Source: Cylindrotheca closterium
Lineage: Eukaryota > Bacillariophyta > Bacillariophyceae > Bacillariales > Bacillariaceae
NCBI GenBank assembly: GCA_933822405.4
Contig: CAKOGP040001836.1
Span: 248,001 to 312,000 of the forward strand
Direction of reading: 5' to 3'
Length of the DNA: 64,000 nt
Under the pieces are notes generated by a model. It was not told the DNA's origin. It saw only the letters and a program-made list of their open reading frames with translations, and ran no database searches. Positions 1 through 9,910 of the stretch are shown here, in pieces (positions within the stretch are counted from its first letter, which is position 1; each line of letters begins with the position of its first letter). The translations under genes were made by a program, and so were the position numbers.

Positions 1-744
1 AAGGTCATGCAAACTGGCTTGACTTCAATGGTCATACCCTCGCCAGTTCCAGTGGAGGCCACTTGGAATTCATGAGAGCCATCTGGGACGGAAGAAGGAA
101 TGAATTCCATGTCGGCAGGAATCTCGGAATCCATTACAAGACCTCCAGCGACCATGGCATCTGCTCCCAAGTTTTCCAATCCGGGCAATTGAGGACCATC
201 ACGTTGGCTTCCGCCAGACTGAGATCCCATCATACCAGAAGTGAAATCAATTTGATCGTCTGCGTTGTATCCTTCAGGGAAGTAGTCACCAGTATCGGTG
301 GACTGCAGATAGATAGAAGGCACGGGTACAACATTAGCAATACATTCATTCACAACAGCATTATCAAATCAACAAGTTTTCATACGCTGGTTTCCAGTTC
401 AAAATGCAACTACTTACTCCCATCTTCTCGCTGTCAGGTTTCCAAGCGTTTCCAGAAACATCCATCCCAGTCGAGGTTTTTCCGCTAGAAACATAAGCAA
501 CTCCATCTGCACCACCGGTATCACGGCTCTTCAAGTATTCTTCAAAGGAAGGGGCGGCGCTGATGGATTTGCGGGCATCGTCATCATTGAACGCTTCAGG
601 ATCACGTGTATCAGCCATACCTCCAGCACCCTTTCCATTGAACAGGGCAGTTGTTGTGGAGACAGCTTGCTGATGAACAGGAGTAAATGCAGATGCAGAT
701 CCGGCGAGGGCGGCGACAAGAGCAAGAGATTGGGAAGACTTCAT
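1..744 (-). CDS. Plastid-targeted preprotein, unknown function (3' end outside window)
   Basis: Two exons are visible: 744..418 and 302..1 (continuing past the left edge). The intron 417..303 starts GTAAGT and ends CTGCAG, and phase 0 is kept. The N-terminus MKSSQSLALVAALAGSASAF is a clear signal peptide. It ends in ASAF-TP, the diatom bipartite plastid-targeting motif with the conserved Phe after the cleavage site. The mature part is Gly/Asp/Ser rich and acidic. Exon 2 reads through PEGYNADDQIDF, LPGLENLGAD and IPADMEFIPSSVPDGSHEF. I recognise no catalytic domain. The protein is probably soluble in the plastid or thylakoid lumen, which is inference from the targeting signal only. The start is the first ATG and directly opens the signal peptide. 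A GTAC palindrome lies about 50 bp upstream. Confidence 0.8.
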
Positions 745-796
745 GGTTGGTTTGAGTACAAGATGTTTTTGTCAGTTCTCTTTTTATGACAACTGC

Positions 797-813
797 AGTA
801 CCGGTGCCAGTAC
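797..813. promoter_or_regulatory. GTAC-type palindromic motif upstream of the plastid preprotein
   Basis: AGTACCGGTGCCAGTAC lies 53 bp upstream of the ATG at 744 (minus strand). It is one of many similar GGTACC/AGTAC clusters in the intergenic spaces of this window (see findings). A regulatory role is inferred from recurrence and position only. Confidence 0.35.
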
Positions 814-950
814 AGATGGAATCTTTGAAGTTGTTTGCAACCGAAACCAACGTCATCCACTTATTGCGCTGGATTTCGACTTTCGAAGTACTACCATGTC
901 AATATGATCGATGTGATCGATGAGATCGAAGAAATCAAATCTTCATCTCG

Positions 951-1221
951 NNNNNNNNNNNNNNNNNNNNNNNNNNNNNNNNNNNNNNNNNNNNNNNNNN
1001 NNNNNNNNNNNNNNNNNNNNNNNNNNNNNNNNNNNNNNNNNNNNNNNNNNNNNNNNNNNNNNNNNNNNNNNNNNNNNNNNNNNNNNNNNNNNNNNNNNNN
1101 NNNNNNNNNNNNNNNNNNNNNNNNNNNNNNNNNNNNNNNNNNNNNNNNNNNNNNNNNNNNNNNNNNNNNNNNNNNNNNNNNNNNNNNNNNNNNNNNNNNN
1201 NNNNNNNNNNNNNNNNNNNNN
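951..1221. other. Assembly gap (271 N)
   Basis: A run of N from 951 to 1221. It lies between the divergent starts of the plastid preprotein (744, minus) and the LRR membrane protein (1275, plus), so the promoter and possibly the true N-terminus of the latter are hidden. Confidence 0.99.
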
Positions 1222-1274
1222 GCCAAAAATCCAAATTCTTCCATCTCGTCAAAGCGCAACACCAACAAACGACC

Positions 1275-3626
1275 ATGTTGGGACAAATGAATTTTGAGAC
1301 ACCCAATGTCATTGATCCTGGCGACAATGTTCCTTCCACTCCTTCACGCAGCCTGCAAAAGGACTTTGAAAATCGAGGTTCTTCGCGCGTCTCGATTTCT
1401 TCCAACGAAAGCGACAGTGATCGCATCATTTTCAAGCCAGGACTATCCAGGACTATCAAGATAAACTACGAAGATGATGCTGACGATGAACCGACCAGTG
1501 AGCCGCTCTCTCGGGTGGATCTGGATCCGGAAAGTGGCTACGAGAACGAAGGTCTAATCCGTCCGACCTCAAATCCAGCAAGCCCAACCATGGAACAAAC
1601 TAGGCTCTTTGCTGCGGCCATGTTGAATGAATCAGAAAAGCGAGGGTTCAAGCGTCCTACTGCTCCCAAAGACAGCCCAGTCAAGAACTTGTTTGGTTCT
1701 AGTCGATACAATCGTGACGAAGACTATTTGCGCAATGGTTTGGGGCTAGACTATCCCAATTCGGCGATGGACAAGTGGCGTAGAGTACGCCGCCGGCGCC
1801 TTGGATATACTGTGTGTATCATCCTATCAGTAGTGGCCCTATTTACAACCTTTGGAGTTTTGATGCAAAAGCATGTGGATGAACATGATGACCGAACGAA
1901 TGAGGTATATGACTTTTTGGAGTTGCATGATGTGTCCACGCTCGATGATTTGGCCGAAAAAGGGTCACCCCAGAACAGAGCTGCTCATTGGATTGCCAAC
2001 TATGATGCTGAGCGGGTTGACATTCCATCCCGTGATGAGGATCCCGGCCGCTTGATTCAGCGATACTCGCTTGCGGTTTTGTACTATGCTTTGGGAGGAG
2101 AGAGTTGGTCGACCCAACTCAACTTTTTGGCCAGTGACCACGAATGTGGTTGGAACGAGGAGATTCCAGATGAAAACAAGGAAGTATTTGCAGTTGGTGT
2201 CTCTTGCAACCCTGAGCTCTTGGTGGACAGTCTTTTGATCCGTAAGTACTATTGCATGGAAGAACAACACGGCGGAGCTGTTCCATCAAGGTGAAAATTT
2301 CTCACTTCCAATCATCGTTCTTCTTCTTTTCATTCCATTTTTCCATTTAAAATAGCCTCGAACAATCTGTCGGGATCTCTTCCTGTTGAAATTCGTCACT
2401 TGAAACATCTCAAATTCATCAGCCTGAAACATAATACAATTTCGGAAATTCCATCCTCATTGCAGCATTTGACTTTGTTGGAATATTTGGACTTCAAATT
2501 CAATAAATTTGAAGGAAGCATTCCTGATTTCCTTGGGAAATTGGCGCATCTTCAAGTCTTGGGACTTAGTCACAATAGATTGACTGGGTCATTGCCGACT
2601 TTCTCTAATCCTCGGCTCAAGACTTTGGCAGTGGACGGCAACGAATTGTCTGGGGATTTGAGTTCTATTCGTCAAATGAACCATCTCAAATACTTGTATG
2701 CCCAAGACAACTCATTCCATGGAAACTTATTCCATGGTCTGCTCATGACACAGCTCCCCAGTTTGGTTGAAGTTGACTTGAGTGGCAACGATTTGACGGC
2801 AACCGAAATTCCATCGCATATTTTTACCCTGCCTGACCTTCGGTTGTTGGATGCCTCTAACAATCAAATCAGTGGCAGTTTCCCGGGCGATCTTCCACCC
2901 AACAATGCTCTGGAATATCTTTCCTTCCGTGGAAACAATATCACATCCTCAATTCCAGACAGCATTTCCAACTTTGGAAAACTAACACATTTGGATTTGG
3001 AGAACAACAAGCTGACTGGTGATTTGCCAAATTCTCTTTCAAAAGTAACCAACATGGAATACCTCTTTTTGGGAAAGAACGACTACGCACCCCAACCGAT
3101 TCCTGGTGAACTTAAGGAGTTGGTCAACTTAAAGGAACTCTCACTCGATAATGCCAACTTGCAGGGAGAAATGCCAACATGGATCGAGGGGCTCAGCCAT
3201 TTGACATTGTTGGATCTTCGTGAGAATCAGCTTGAAGGATCATTGGATCAAATTGACTTTTCTAAGTTCCCACTTATGAAGTATATTTTGCTGAACGATA
3301 ATCAATTCAGTGGAACAGCATCTGGCATGGCAACTATGGCACAACTTGAAGTCCTTTCAATCTATCACAATGGACTGACAGGCGACCTCGAACCCATTTG
3401 CGTTGGATCCAACGATCTATATTGGTTGGCCTCTGACTGTAGCAACGCTGATGCATGCTCCTGTTGCGACAAGTGCTGCGATGGGGATGATTGCTTTGGG
3501 GATTCCACTTGGGATGAGCTGGAAAAAAGCAAGTGGGATCACAGCTATTCCCGTGCCGAGTACGCATTCAATCCAAACATTCTCCTGGGTGATGTCTACC
3601 AACAACCAAGAGGTGGATCCAAGTGA
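1275..3626 (+). CDS. LRR single-pass membrane protein (diatom LRR family)
   Basis: Exons 1275..2241 and 2356..3626 give 745 residues. The intron 2242..2355 has GTAAGT/AATAG ends, and the join reads LI-PSNNLSGSLP, restoring an LRR. Residues 1-175 are polar and probably cytosolic. A membrane segment YTVCIILSVVALFTTFGVLM follows near 178-197. Next comes the family motif RYSLAVLYYALGGESW with paired Cys, then about a dozen plant-type LRRs (LxxLxLxxNxLxGxIP) from about 320 to 690. A Cys cluster (CSCCDKCCDGDDCF) follows near the C-terminus. This is a type II topology with an outside LRR domain and no kinase. The extracellular recognition or adhesion role is inferred from the architecture. The frame stays open upstream of the ATG into the N gap, so the N-terminus may be longer. 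The gene at 54667 shares the LAVLYxxxxGxxW-LRR module. Confidence 0.85.
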
Positions 3627-3805
3627 GGAAAACAAACACTTGCCATTAATCGCAAACTGTACTGTTAGAAGACTAAGAATTAAAAGTAGCCAATTTGAAA
3701 AGTATTACCATACAGCTGAATCGTACGTATCCTGAAAAGATTGCTCTCTTGGATTTGATCAATTTTGTAGTCTTGCTTCTATTAGACTGCCGACTTTTCT
3801 CCACT

Positions 3806-4528
3806 CTATAAAGGCTTGGGCTCTGGACCGTCAAAGAAGTAGTGTTCGCAGAACTCCATAATTTGCTCTTTTCTTATGGCACCCTCAAGTCTTCCCTTGA
3901 GGACCGCCTTGGCTTCAGATTCTTCATCTTTGCCTTCGCCGCCCGTGAATTTGTCCAAGAACAACAAAGTTGGAAGCCCCATAATATTTAATCTGGCAGC
4001 CATGGCTTCATCCTTATCAGTATCGATCTTCACAAAGCGAACCTTTCCCTTCAGTTCTTGAGCGGCGGCTTCGAATTCGGGTGCCCTACAGTACAAAGCA
4101 GATTGTTATATGAGAATTACAAAGACATCCAACATACACCAAAACCATTAAATCCAACCGTTCCAACAAGTTGAAAAAAAGATGATTCAGCCCCTTTCAC
4201 TTACATCAAGACACACGGGCCGCACCAGCTATAGTAGAGAGACATCAAAACATTTAGAAGAGGGATGACAAAAGTAAGTCTTGAGACGGTATGAAAGATA
4301 GAGAACCCTTCCCCGTGGGACTCACGTGGCGTAAGCATCAACAACTAGAGGCTGATCCCATTCGGTGAGCATCATCTCCAAGTCCGCTCCGGAGACGAGG
4401 GGCGCCGCGGCGTCTTCACCTCCAGCCATTTCAAGTTGAGTAACAACTTTCAAACCTCCGATGGATGGAGCAAAAGCATTGCTGCAGGCTAGAAGTGTGG
4501 TCAACAGGAAAAGGCAAAGAATATTCAT
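3806..4528 (-). CDS. Plastid-targeted thioredoxin
   Basis: Three exons, 4528..4326, 4228..4205 and 4085..3806, code for 168 residues. The start MNILCLFLLTTLLACSNAF is a signal peptide followed by AF-AP, so plastid import is likely. A second in-frame ATG lies 24 bp upstream (4552). The 24-nt middle exon encodes the redox centre WCGPC. Exon 3 supplies the rest of the fold: KVRFVKIDTDKDEAMAARL, then cis-Pro IMGLPTLLFLDKF. Introns have GTGAGT/TATAG and GTAAGT/TGTAG ends. It should act as a dithiol-disulfide reductase fed by ferredoxin- or NADPH-thioredoxin reductase. I cannot assign the m, f, x or y class with confidence. The C-terminal tail CEHYFFDGPEPKPL extends beyond a minimal thioredoxin. 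Confidence 0.88.
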
Positions 4529-4552
4529 GGTCGGAAAATTGCAATGAGGCAA

Positions 4553-5163
4553 CGTGGATGGATAAAGGATCTAAAATCTTGGAAAGATGATAAAAGTTGT
4601 GATTGTGATGGTGTAAAATAAAGGCGTGCGTTGTTGTTGACGACGACTCATCGGACTTCGTCTCAGCTCCACAAAATACGTCCATCCTTGTTACTCACTG
4701 CTCAGTAACTGGTACTCTAATACCAGAAAATTTTTGCTTTGTAATTACTTTGCATTGACTGCTGGGTGTCCATAATTTGATTTTTCATGATTTTCTTCCT
4801 CATATTCCACATATTTCTTCAAGCATTTTTCAAAAGATCCTCGTTGCGGCCAAGTTGTTCATTGCTTCGTCCCATCAATAGTTTTTTAATACGTGCCTGC
4901 GATGTTTCCAAGTAGTTTCATCATACCCACAGGGGCATATCCCAGCGTGATGCTTTGGAGGTTCAAAGTTTGCAGAAAGCGCTTGAATATGGCAGCGACC
5001 AAAAGTTTGGGTCATGAAGCGAGCAGTATGAACAGCGCTGTGACGGCAACTCCAAGCACAGGAAACGCTTGATTGAATGTCGATTATTGTTAACGCAGAT
5101 AGCGTAGCATCCACTCTTTCCAATGCGTAGTGTTGAATAGACCAACCAACTGTAATCTTCCAC
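4553..5163. other. Gene-less stretch with possible coding relics
   Basis: No intact gene is seen. Near 4705-4726 (AGTAACTGGTACTCTAATACCAG) is a GTAC-type motif about 180 bp upstream of the thioredoxin start. On the minus strand, 5123..4875 is open and reads FEPPKHHAGICPCGYDETTW near its end. This has a coding look but no start context and no match I can name. It may be part of the decayed gene block that follows. Confidence 0.4.
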
Positions 5164-6264
5164 CTACGAACTCGTAGCGTTTTGCCGCCTTTTTATTGCC
5201 TCACGAACTAGTCTAACAATCTCACCTACGTTTGGCTCGGTACATTCCGATTCTTAAATCCCTTCTTGCCTTTTGGGTAGCTTGGATCATGCGATAGCCA
5301 TAGACTCCTGAATCCTTCATCAAGGCTTGAATCATGCGAGGTTCATAACCGATAGGAAAGATTTCAATGACTGTGGTGTGTGGTCTCATAAACACGACGT
5401 TGGATAGCGCAGCTCCATGAGCAGCAATGAGAATATCCTTAGTCTACCACCAGGAAGCCTGTTGGACCAAGTTCATCTGTTTGAGTTTGGTATTTCTGAC
5501 CTTAGCAGAAGGGAAATGTTTTTGCCAAACTATCCTGAATCTTCTTCAGATTTATGAATTCTCGAAAATGCCCACAATTCTTCGGCACTGGTACTTTGTC
5601 ACATTGCTTGATCCTGGGTGTTCGTTGTATGAGGTCGATTGCAAGTGTCCGGTTGACAAAGTCATCGGGCCTGGTGAACCCGTCCTTCCCTTTTTGCAAG
5701 ACTAGCTCCTGCCTCTATCTCTTCAAACCAACGCTTTATCCACTTTAGATAATAAAAGTCGTCCGTGTTAGGGGGCTTAGGAGTACTGCGCGCCTTGCGG
5801 ATAATCTTCGAGCAGTCCATTGTTTTGATCAGATCTCTCGCCCAGGGACTGATTCTGTTGTAGTTAAAGTCTTTTTTTTGGGTCATATTGTAAAAGAAAC
5901 CGCAAGATGTGACGCCATATTTTCTTCTCTCCATCACGAAGTATGACCAACATCGAGACAAAACCTGGAGTGTATGGGGGAAATGGTAGAAATGCTTGCC
6001 CACGTTTTCATGATCCACTACACACCGAGCAGTTTGGGCAGTTGCTTTGTGCGTTGTCTTGTTAAGCGGATGTACAATTGTATTTCGTCGGCCTGTGGTC
6101 GTTGAAACTTGGGCAATCGGTCGTTTGCGACCAGCATAATGGAGGAGAAAGGCGCAGATAAAGAGTGCTACCAGAATCAAGAATTTGTACAAGGTGTCAC
6201 TCCTCGTTCCATACCTCGTCGTTGTTGTTTGCTGGGACAGTACTCGTACTTTTGTCGTGACCAA
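5164..6264 (-). pseudogene. Decayed GT61-like (DUF563) glycosyltransferase
   Basis: A type II Golgi-enzyme layout is readable on the minus strand but broken. The first block (6264..5662) has a membrane anchor YKFLILVALFICAFLLHYAG and the block HFYHFPHTLQVLSRCW. The frame must shift near 5690-5700 (a run of A) to continue as DFVNRTLAIDLIQRTPR (to about 5502). It shifts again near 5515 to reach the signature ILIAAHGAALSNVVFM (about 5440-5390), then EIFPIGYEPRMIQ. An in-frame TAG lies just before that block, and a further shift near 5230 is needed for EIVRLVREAIKRRQ. No ATG opens the first block. The AHGA(A/G)LSN motif is typical of GT61/DUF563 enzymes, such as xylosyl- and arabinosyltransferases. 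Several independent lesions make assembly error alone unlikely. Confidence 0.7.
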
Positions 6265-6389
6265 ATGAAGTTTCCGATTGGGTCTTTTTCAGCCCTTTTA
6301 AAATTCGACGATATGTAACTACAGTACGTAACACAAAATACTCTACATGTGTCATAGCTATCCGCTCGATTCCTTTGCTTAGAGATCTA

Positions 6390-6660
6390 TTACAAGGTGA
6401 TTACTTCTATTGGCAGCTTTCTAATTGCCCAATGTTCTTGGTCCTTCCGACTTGTTGCAGAGTATTTTAAAAGAACCGATCTCCAGCGCGCGTCGCGAAT
6501 GTTCCATTGCATCTTCCACCACTGCTGTAGGCATACTGATAAAAACCACACTCGATATTTTGCCGTATTATTCCAAGGCGCGAAGGCAGCCCTTTTGTTA
6601 CATCCCAGTCTGTGTGTAGGCCACGAGGATAACCCGGTCAATCAACAACTGTATAACAAA
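6390..6660 (-). other. Possible coding relic, unassigned
   Basis: A minus-strand stretch reads VVFISMPTAVVEDAMEHSRR followed by ALEIGSFKILCNKSEGPRT, before in-frame stops. It has the composition of real protein but no start, no splice context and no family I recognise. It sits between two clearer decayed genes. Confidence 0.3.
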
Positions 6661-6725
6661 GTTTCTCACACGCATGTTTCTGGTGATGATCCCGTAGCTA
6701 CCATGCTTGGTTATAAGGCAATCGC

Positions 6726-7300
6726 TCATTTGCATGCGCTCTTCATTCGATTCAGCTCCGCGGCAGTAGACTCTACAAATTCAGGATATAAATCTCCCAC
6801 ATTGTCAAACTGTTCCAAAGGATGATGCCAGAATGGAGTGAAAACAACGGTTGTTGGATTGGGAGAGAATGCTTGGGAAAGGATAGCTTGAACGCGAGAT
6901 GATGACAACATTTGAGCTGAAAATAATATGTTTCCAAACTGTTGCAAGATGTCCATTTAGTATTTCCTGATGCCCAAGTTGTCTAAAATTATCAAACGAT
7001 TCGTAGGATCGCGATTCTGAAAAGATAGTCACTTCGATTTCTTCAGAGGTATAGTTAACGCCTGTATCCTCCATCCGTTGCGACAGTTCTTCCTTGTAAC
7101 GGTCAATCAGCGCCGAGTCATGTTGGTTGGGAAGGTGACGGAAACATCCGCTAGCTTTCTTGCCGCAAGGTGTTACGTCACCTCGGCCTTTAATTGTATT
7201 CCCGGCATTGTGAACAGGGATGATAACATCCACCACAATCTCCTGTCTTTTGGGGATGACGAAATCTCCATAAGCTATCTACTCGTCTATCGGTAGCGAC
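6726..7300 (-). pseudogene. Decayed glycosyltransferase-like gene fragment
   Basis: The minus strand from about 7180 reads GRGDVTPCGKKASGCFRHLP, then IEVTIFSESRSYESFDNF, TVWKHIIFSSNVVIISRSS and FPSILS. It then needs a one-base frame change near 6866 to continue as PNPTTVVFTPFWHHPLEQF and end at 6726. The R-x-GD...SES...WKHI-ADV-IxSRSSFS...TPFWH pattern resembles a diatom family of Golgi or fucosyltransferase-like proteins that I know only as hypothetical. Upstream (7230-7300) is another shifted piece reading QLSIFDECAVATDRRVDSL. There is no ATG in the right place. A broken copy is the simplest reading, though an unseen intron could explain one of the shifts. Confidence 0.55.
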
Positions 7301-7446
7301 GGCGCATTCGTCAAAAATCGAGAGCTGGAAATTATGATTCTCTACATTGGAAGGTGCTGATCTGGCACTTCCTTCACAGTAATTTCAAGGGGCAAGGAGC
7401 TGGAACAGCACCATGATCTCCACAAGAAGACGTCTGTGTCGTAACT

Positions 7447-8055
7447 CTATTTCATAGCAGTATATGCACTGGCCCTCGGAGGATTTCCTGACGAGCCCCG
7501 TGCAGTCGATAAGCCCATGCACTTGTCCAAGTGCGAAGCAAAGCGACTCGTGCTCACAAATCGACTGCACACTGCACACTTCACAGTTTTCTTCGGTTCC
7601 TTTGGCGGGAATTTCCCCCATATATCAAGGTTTGATATTGCTTGTTTCGTACTGGGTTTGTCTTCGATAGTATTCGATGGATCTACAAAGTCTTCGTCCC
7701 CTTCGCTGTCTTCGTCAGTAGATTTCGATGGACCATCTTGGCCATCAGGGTCGTCTTCCGATGTCTCTCCAGAGGGAAGCTTGCGTTTCCGCGATACCGT
7801 AGGCGTTTGGTAAGTTCCAAAGCTCTCTAAAATTGCAGTGACTTCGGATGGGCTTTTACTGTGGTATAATTCTGGATAAATCTCGTGTCGAGAGGATGTT
7901 GCAATCAGTTCGGATGGTGGCAGGGCCCCGGTCTTGATGAGTTCATGCATGTTGCAGGCGACATCGATGCAAACGGATCTGACTATATGCTCATAAATAG
8001 AGTCGATGATTTTGTCTTCGCTGCTTTCTGCTTTTTGTTGATCGTTTGAAGACAT
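7447..8055 (-). CDS. SGF11: SAGA-associated factor 11 (SGF11) homologue
   Basis: A single exon of 202 residues beginning MSSNDQQKAES. The C-terminus carries the SGF11-type zinc finger: CAVCSRFVSTSRFASHLDKC followed by MGLSTARGSSG, with ligands C-x2-C...H-x3-C. The N-terminal half has the helix DSIYEHIVRSVCIDVACNMH, as in SGF11, which packs against SUS1 and SGF73. A long acidic Ser/Asp linker separates the two. In yeast and animals, SGF11 (ATXN7L3) holds the Ubp8/USP22 module of SAGA that removes ubiquitin from histone H2B, so a nuclear role is expected. The longer open frame upstream is in the divergent promoter and lacks a better start. The gene is head-to-head with the LRRC57-like gene (184 bp between starts). 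Confidence 0.85.
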   Translation of the reverse strand: MSSNDQQKAESSEDKIIDSIYEHIVRSVCIDVACNMHELIKTGALPPSELIATSSRHEIYPELYHSKSPSEVTAILESFGTYQTPTVSRKRKLPSGETSEDDPDGQDGPSKSTDEDSEGDEDFVDPSNTIEDKPSTKQAISNLDIWGKFPPKEPKKTVKCAVCSRFVSTSRFASHLDKCMGLSTARGSSGNPPRASAYTAMK

Positions 8056-8239
8056 CTTCAAATGTACCAGGTAGTATTGGCGTCTTTTGTCTTCCGATAA
8101 AACAGTATGTGTCGGGGTTTTGTGCTTCCTGATTTTATTTTGTTTGACACTGCTACTGGTACACCGGTAGCTTTGACACGTGCGACTCGAGTGGGAATTC
8201 CTACAATAACGACGAAGACAGAAATTGAAAACTGAGAAC
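8056..8239. promoter_or_regulatory. Shared divergent promoter SGF11 / LRRC57-like with GTAC motif
   Basis: 184 bp separate the two ATGs. CTACTGGTACACCGGTAG at 8153-8170 is a GTAC-type palindromic cluster, and CCAGGTAG lies near 8067. Use as a bidirectional promoter is inferred from spacing. Confidence 0.5.
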
Positions 8240-9091
8240 ATGGGCAATACCCAACCAAAGAATAAGACCGGCAAGAAGGTTGTGGCGCAAAAGGTGGAGC
8301 ATGCAAAGAAAACAGGGGTTCTTTCGCTTGCAGAACACAAGTTGGAATCATGTCCTACACAAGTTTTTCAAATAGCCAAGTTGAGGACGTTGGATCTATC
8401 GTCAAACAAGATCAGTGCACTGAATCCAAACGTTGCTAACCTAAAGAGCTTAAAGTCTCTTAACGTTGAAAACAACGAGCTGCCTCCAGGAAGTTTGAAT
8501 CCTCTAGGAAAATTGCCTAATCTACAGATTTTGAATTGCGGTCGAAACTTGCTGGGAAGACCCACGGAAGAAAACCCACAAATGGTTGATCCTCTTCCAG
8601 ACAAGTTGCCTCAAGGAATGAAGCAACTGAAGGTCCATGGGAATTTTCTCTCCTCTGTTCCTAGGCCTATATTCACATCGATGCTTGTAAAGCTGGAAAG
8701 TTTGGACCTTTCCAACAACGACATTGCTTCCATCCCTGAAGAAATCGGAAATCTGAAGAACCTATTAGAACTGACAATGGATTTCAATTCAGTCGTGAGC
8801 TTACCTTCATCCATTGGGCAGTTATCGAAGTTAAAGGTCCTCTCTCTGAAGAGCAATCAGATCTCGGCTCATTCAGCACAGTGGTCTGATACAAATCCAC
8901 AGCCTCTACCTGAAGATTTATTCACCAAAACTCCTCTGATTGATCTAAATCTACATGGCAATCCAATGACAAGTACCCAACTGAATACGATGAATGGATA
9001 CGATCAATTTTTGGAGCGACGGCAAAAGGTGAAGACGAGCACTTTGATTGGTGGAGGTCTGACGAGTTTAGATGTCTGTGGACTCGAGTAG
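8240..9091 (+). CDS. LRRC57-like leucine-rich repeat protein, likely N-myristoylated
   Basis: A single exon of 283 residues. The start was set at MGNTQPKNKTGKK because Gly2 with a basic or polar follow-up is a myristoylation signal, as in animal LRRC57 (MGNS...). Another in-frame ATG lies 15 bp upstream. An opening segment AKKTGVLSLAEHKLESCPTQ precedes about eight short LRRs (LRTLDLSSNKISAL, LESLDLSNNDIASIPEE, LKVLSLKSNQIS). The C-terminal NGYDQFLERRQKVK matches the GYDxxxERR end of LRRC57. It lacks a signal peptide and a TM segment, so it is cytosolic or on the inner face of a membrane. The function of the family is poorly known. Confidence 0.8.
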   Translation: MGNTQPKNKTGKKVVAQKVEHAKKTGVLSLAEHKLESCPTQVFQIAKLRTLDLSSNKISALNPNVANLKSLKSLNVENNELPPGSLNPLGKLPNLQILNCGRNLLGRPTEENPQMVDPLPDKLPQGMKQLKVHGNFLSSVPRPIFTSMLVKLESLDLSNNDIASIPEEIGNLKNLLELTMDFNSVVSLPSSIGQLSKLKVLSLKSNQISAHSAQWSDTNPQPLPEDLFTKTPLIDLNLHGNPMTSTQLNTMNGYDQFLERRQKVKTSTLIGGGLTSLDVCGLE

Positions 9092-9306
9092 GTAGTAGAC
9101 GTATAATGGCAGATTTGACGAAATCTTGTTGCAATTTAGTGAACGCAGAAGGCCTCTGTTGGACATTTCACAGAACAGTACAACCTTGCCCGGTTTACTG
9201 TATTGATCAATCCTTTTGAATGACGTTTTGCTGAAGGAGAACCCAGAGAAATCTGAATATGTTTCTGTAACAGTATGGCGACCCGTTAATTTGTAGACTG
9301 GAGTCT

Positions 9307-9717
9307 CTAACACCTTCCGCCGGTGAGCAACGGTCTGCATACGCCTTCGCCATAATCTGTAGTGGCTGGAATGATGATTCCTGCAACAAGGAGAGCGATC
9401 ACGACTACGATGAAGGATCCAGCGATGACTTTGGAAATAAAAGGGTCTGTGTTGTTGGCAAGAGCCACTCCAAGATCGTATTCATCTTCGTTGTCGCCAA
9501 TTCCTAGTTGTTGTCTCCGGCTTCCGGAAATTGTCTTTTTTGGTTCTTGAGGTGGTGGTGCCTCTCCCTTTTTGTTATTCCCAAAAATGTACAAGCTAGA
9601 AACGCTTGGTTTGGAAGTTGCTGTCACTGCCATCGCCTGGTTTGGTGCAAACGCGATAGACGCGGGTGTTAGACATGCTACGAGAATAACGAAAAGTGGA
9701 AACACTTTGGACCTCAT
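9307..9717 (-). CDS. Small plastid-targeted membrane protein, unknown
   Basis: A single exon of 136 residues starting MRSKVFPLFVILVACLTPAS, with cleavage motif SIAF-AP, so a complex-plastid bipartite signal. The short mature part is basic/Gln-rich (GNNKKGEAPPPQEPKKTISG), then acidic (GDNEDEYDLGVALANN). One C-terminal membrane helix follows (VIAGSFIVVVIALLVAGIII). The tail YGEGVCRPLLTGGRC holds two Cys. This would be a single-pass plastid or thylakoid protein. I recognise no family. A longer reading frame upstream is unlikely because the signal peptide starts at this ATG. Confidence 0.75.
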   Translation of the reverse strand: MRSKVFPLFVILVACLTPASIAFAPNQAMAVTATSKPSVSSLYIFGNNKKGEAPPPQEPKKTISGSRRQQLGIGDNEDEYDLGVALANNTDPFISKVIAGSFIVVVIALLVAGIIIPATTDYGEGVCRPLLTGGRC

Positions 9718-9910
9718 GGTGATTGTTATTTGGTACTGTAGGTTGGTTAAAATGATGTTTGACACCTCCAGTACCCTGGTACCGGAAGATCGGCAGATTG
9801 AGATTATTGATGGAGCATACTGTAGGATGACGTCAGAATCTCATTCTTGCGTGACTCATTCTGCCTCCACCATGAAGACAATAATAGTCAACAGTTGATG
9901 CGGTTGGAAA
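9718..9910. promoter_or_regulatory. Divergent promoter with GGTACC cluster
   Basis: 193 bp lie between the start of the small plastid membrane protein (minus) and MMADHC (plus). CCAGTACCCTGGTACCGG at 9768-9785 and TTGGTACTGTAGG near 9730 are GTAC-type motifs. TGACGTCA-like ATGACGTCAG at about 9828 resembles a bZIP/CRE site; diatoms use CRE-like elements in CO2/light responses, so this is a reasonable but untested regulatory site. Confidence 0.45.

Noticed and set aside
835..1297. Open frames spanning the N run on both strands
   Set aside because: They are open only because N codons are not stops.
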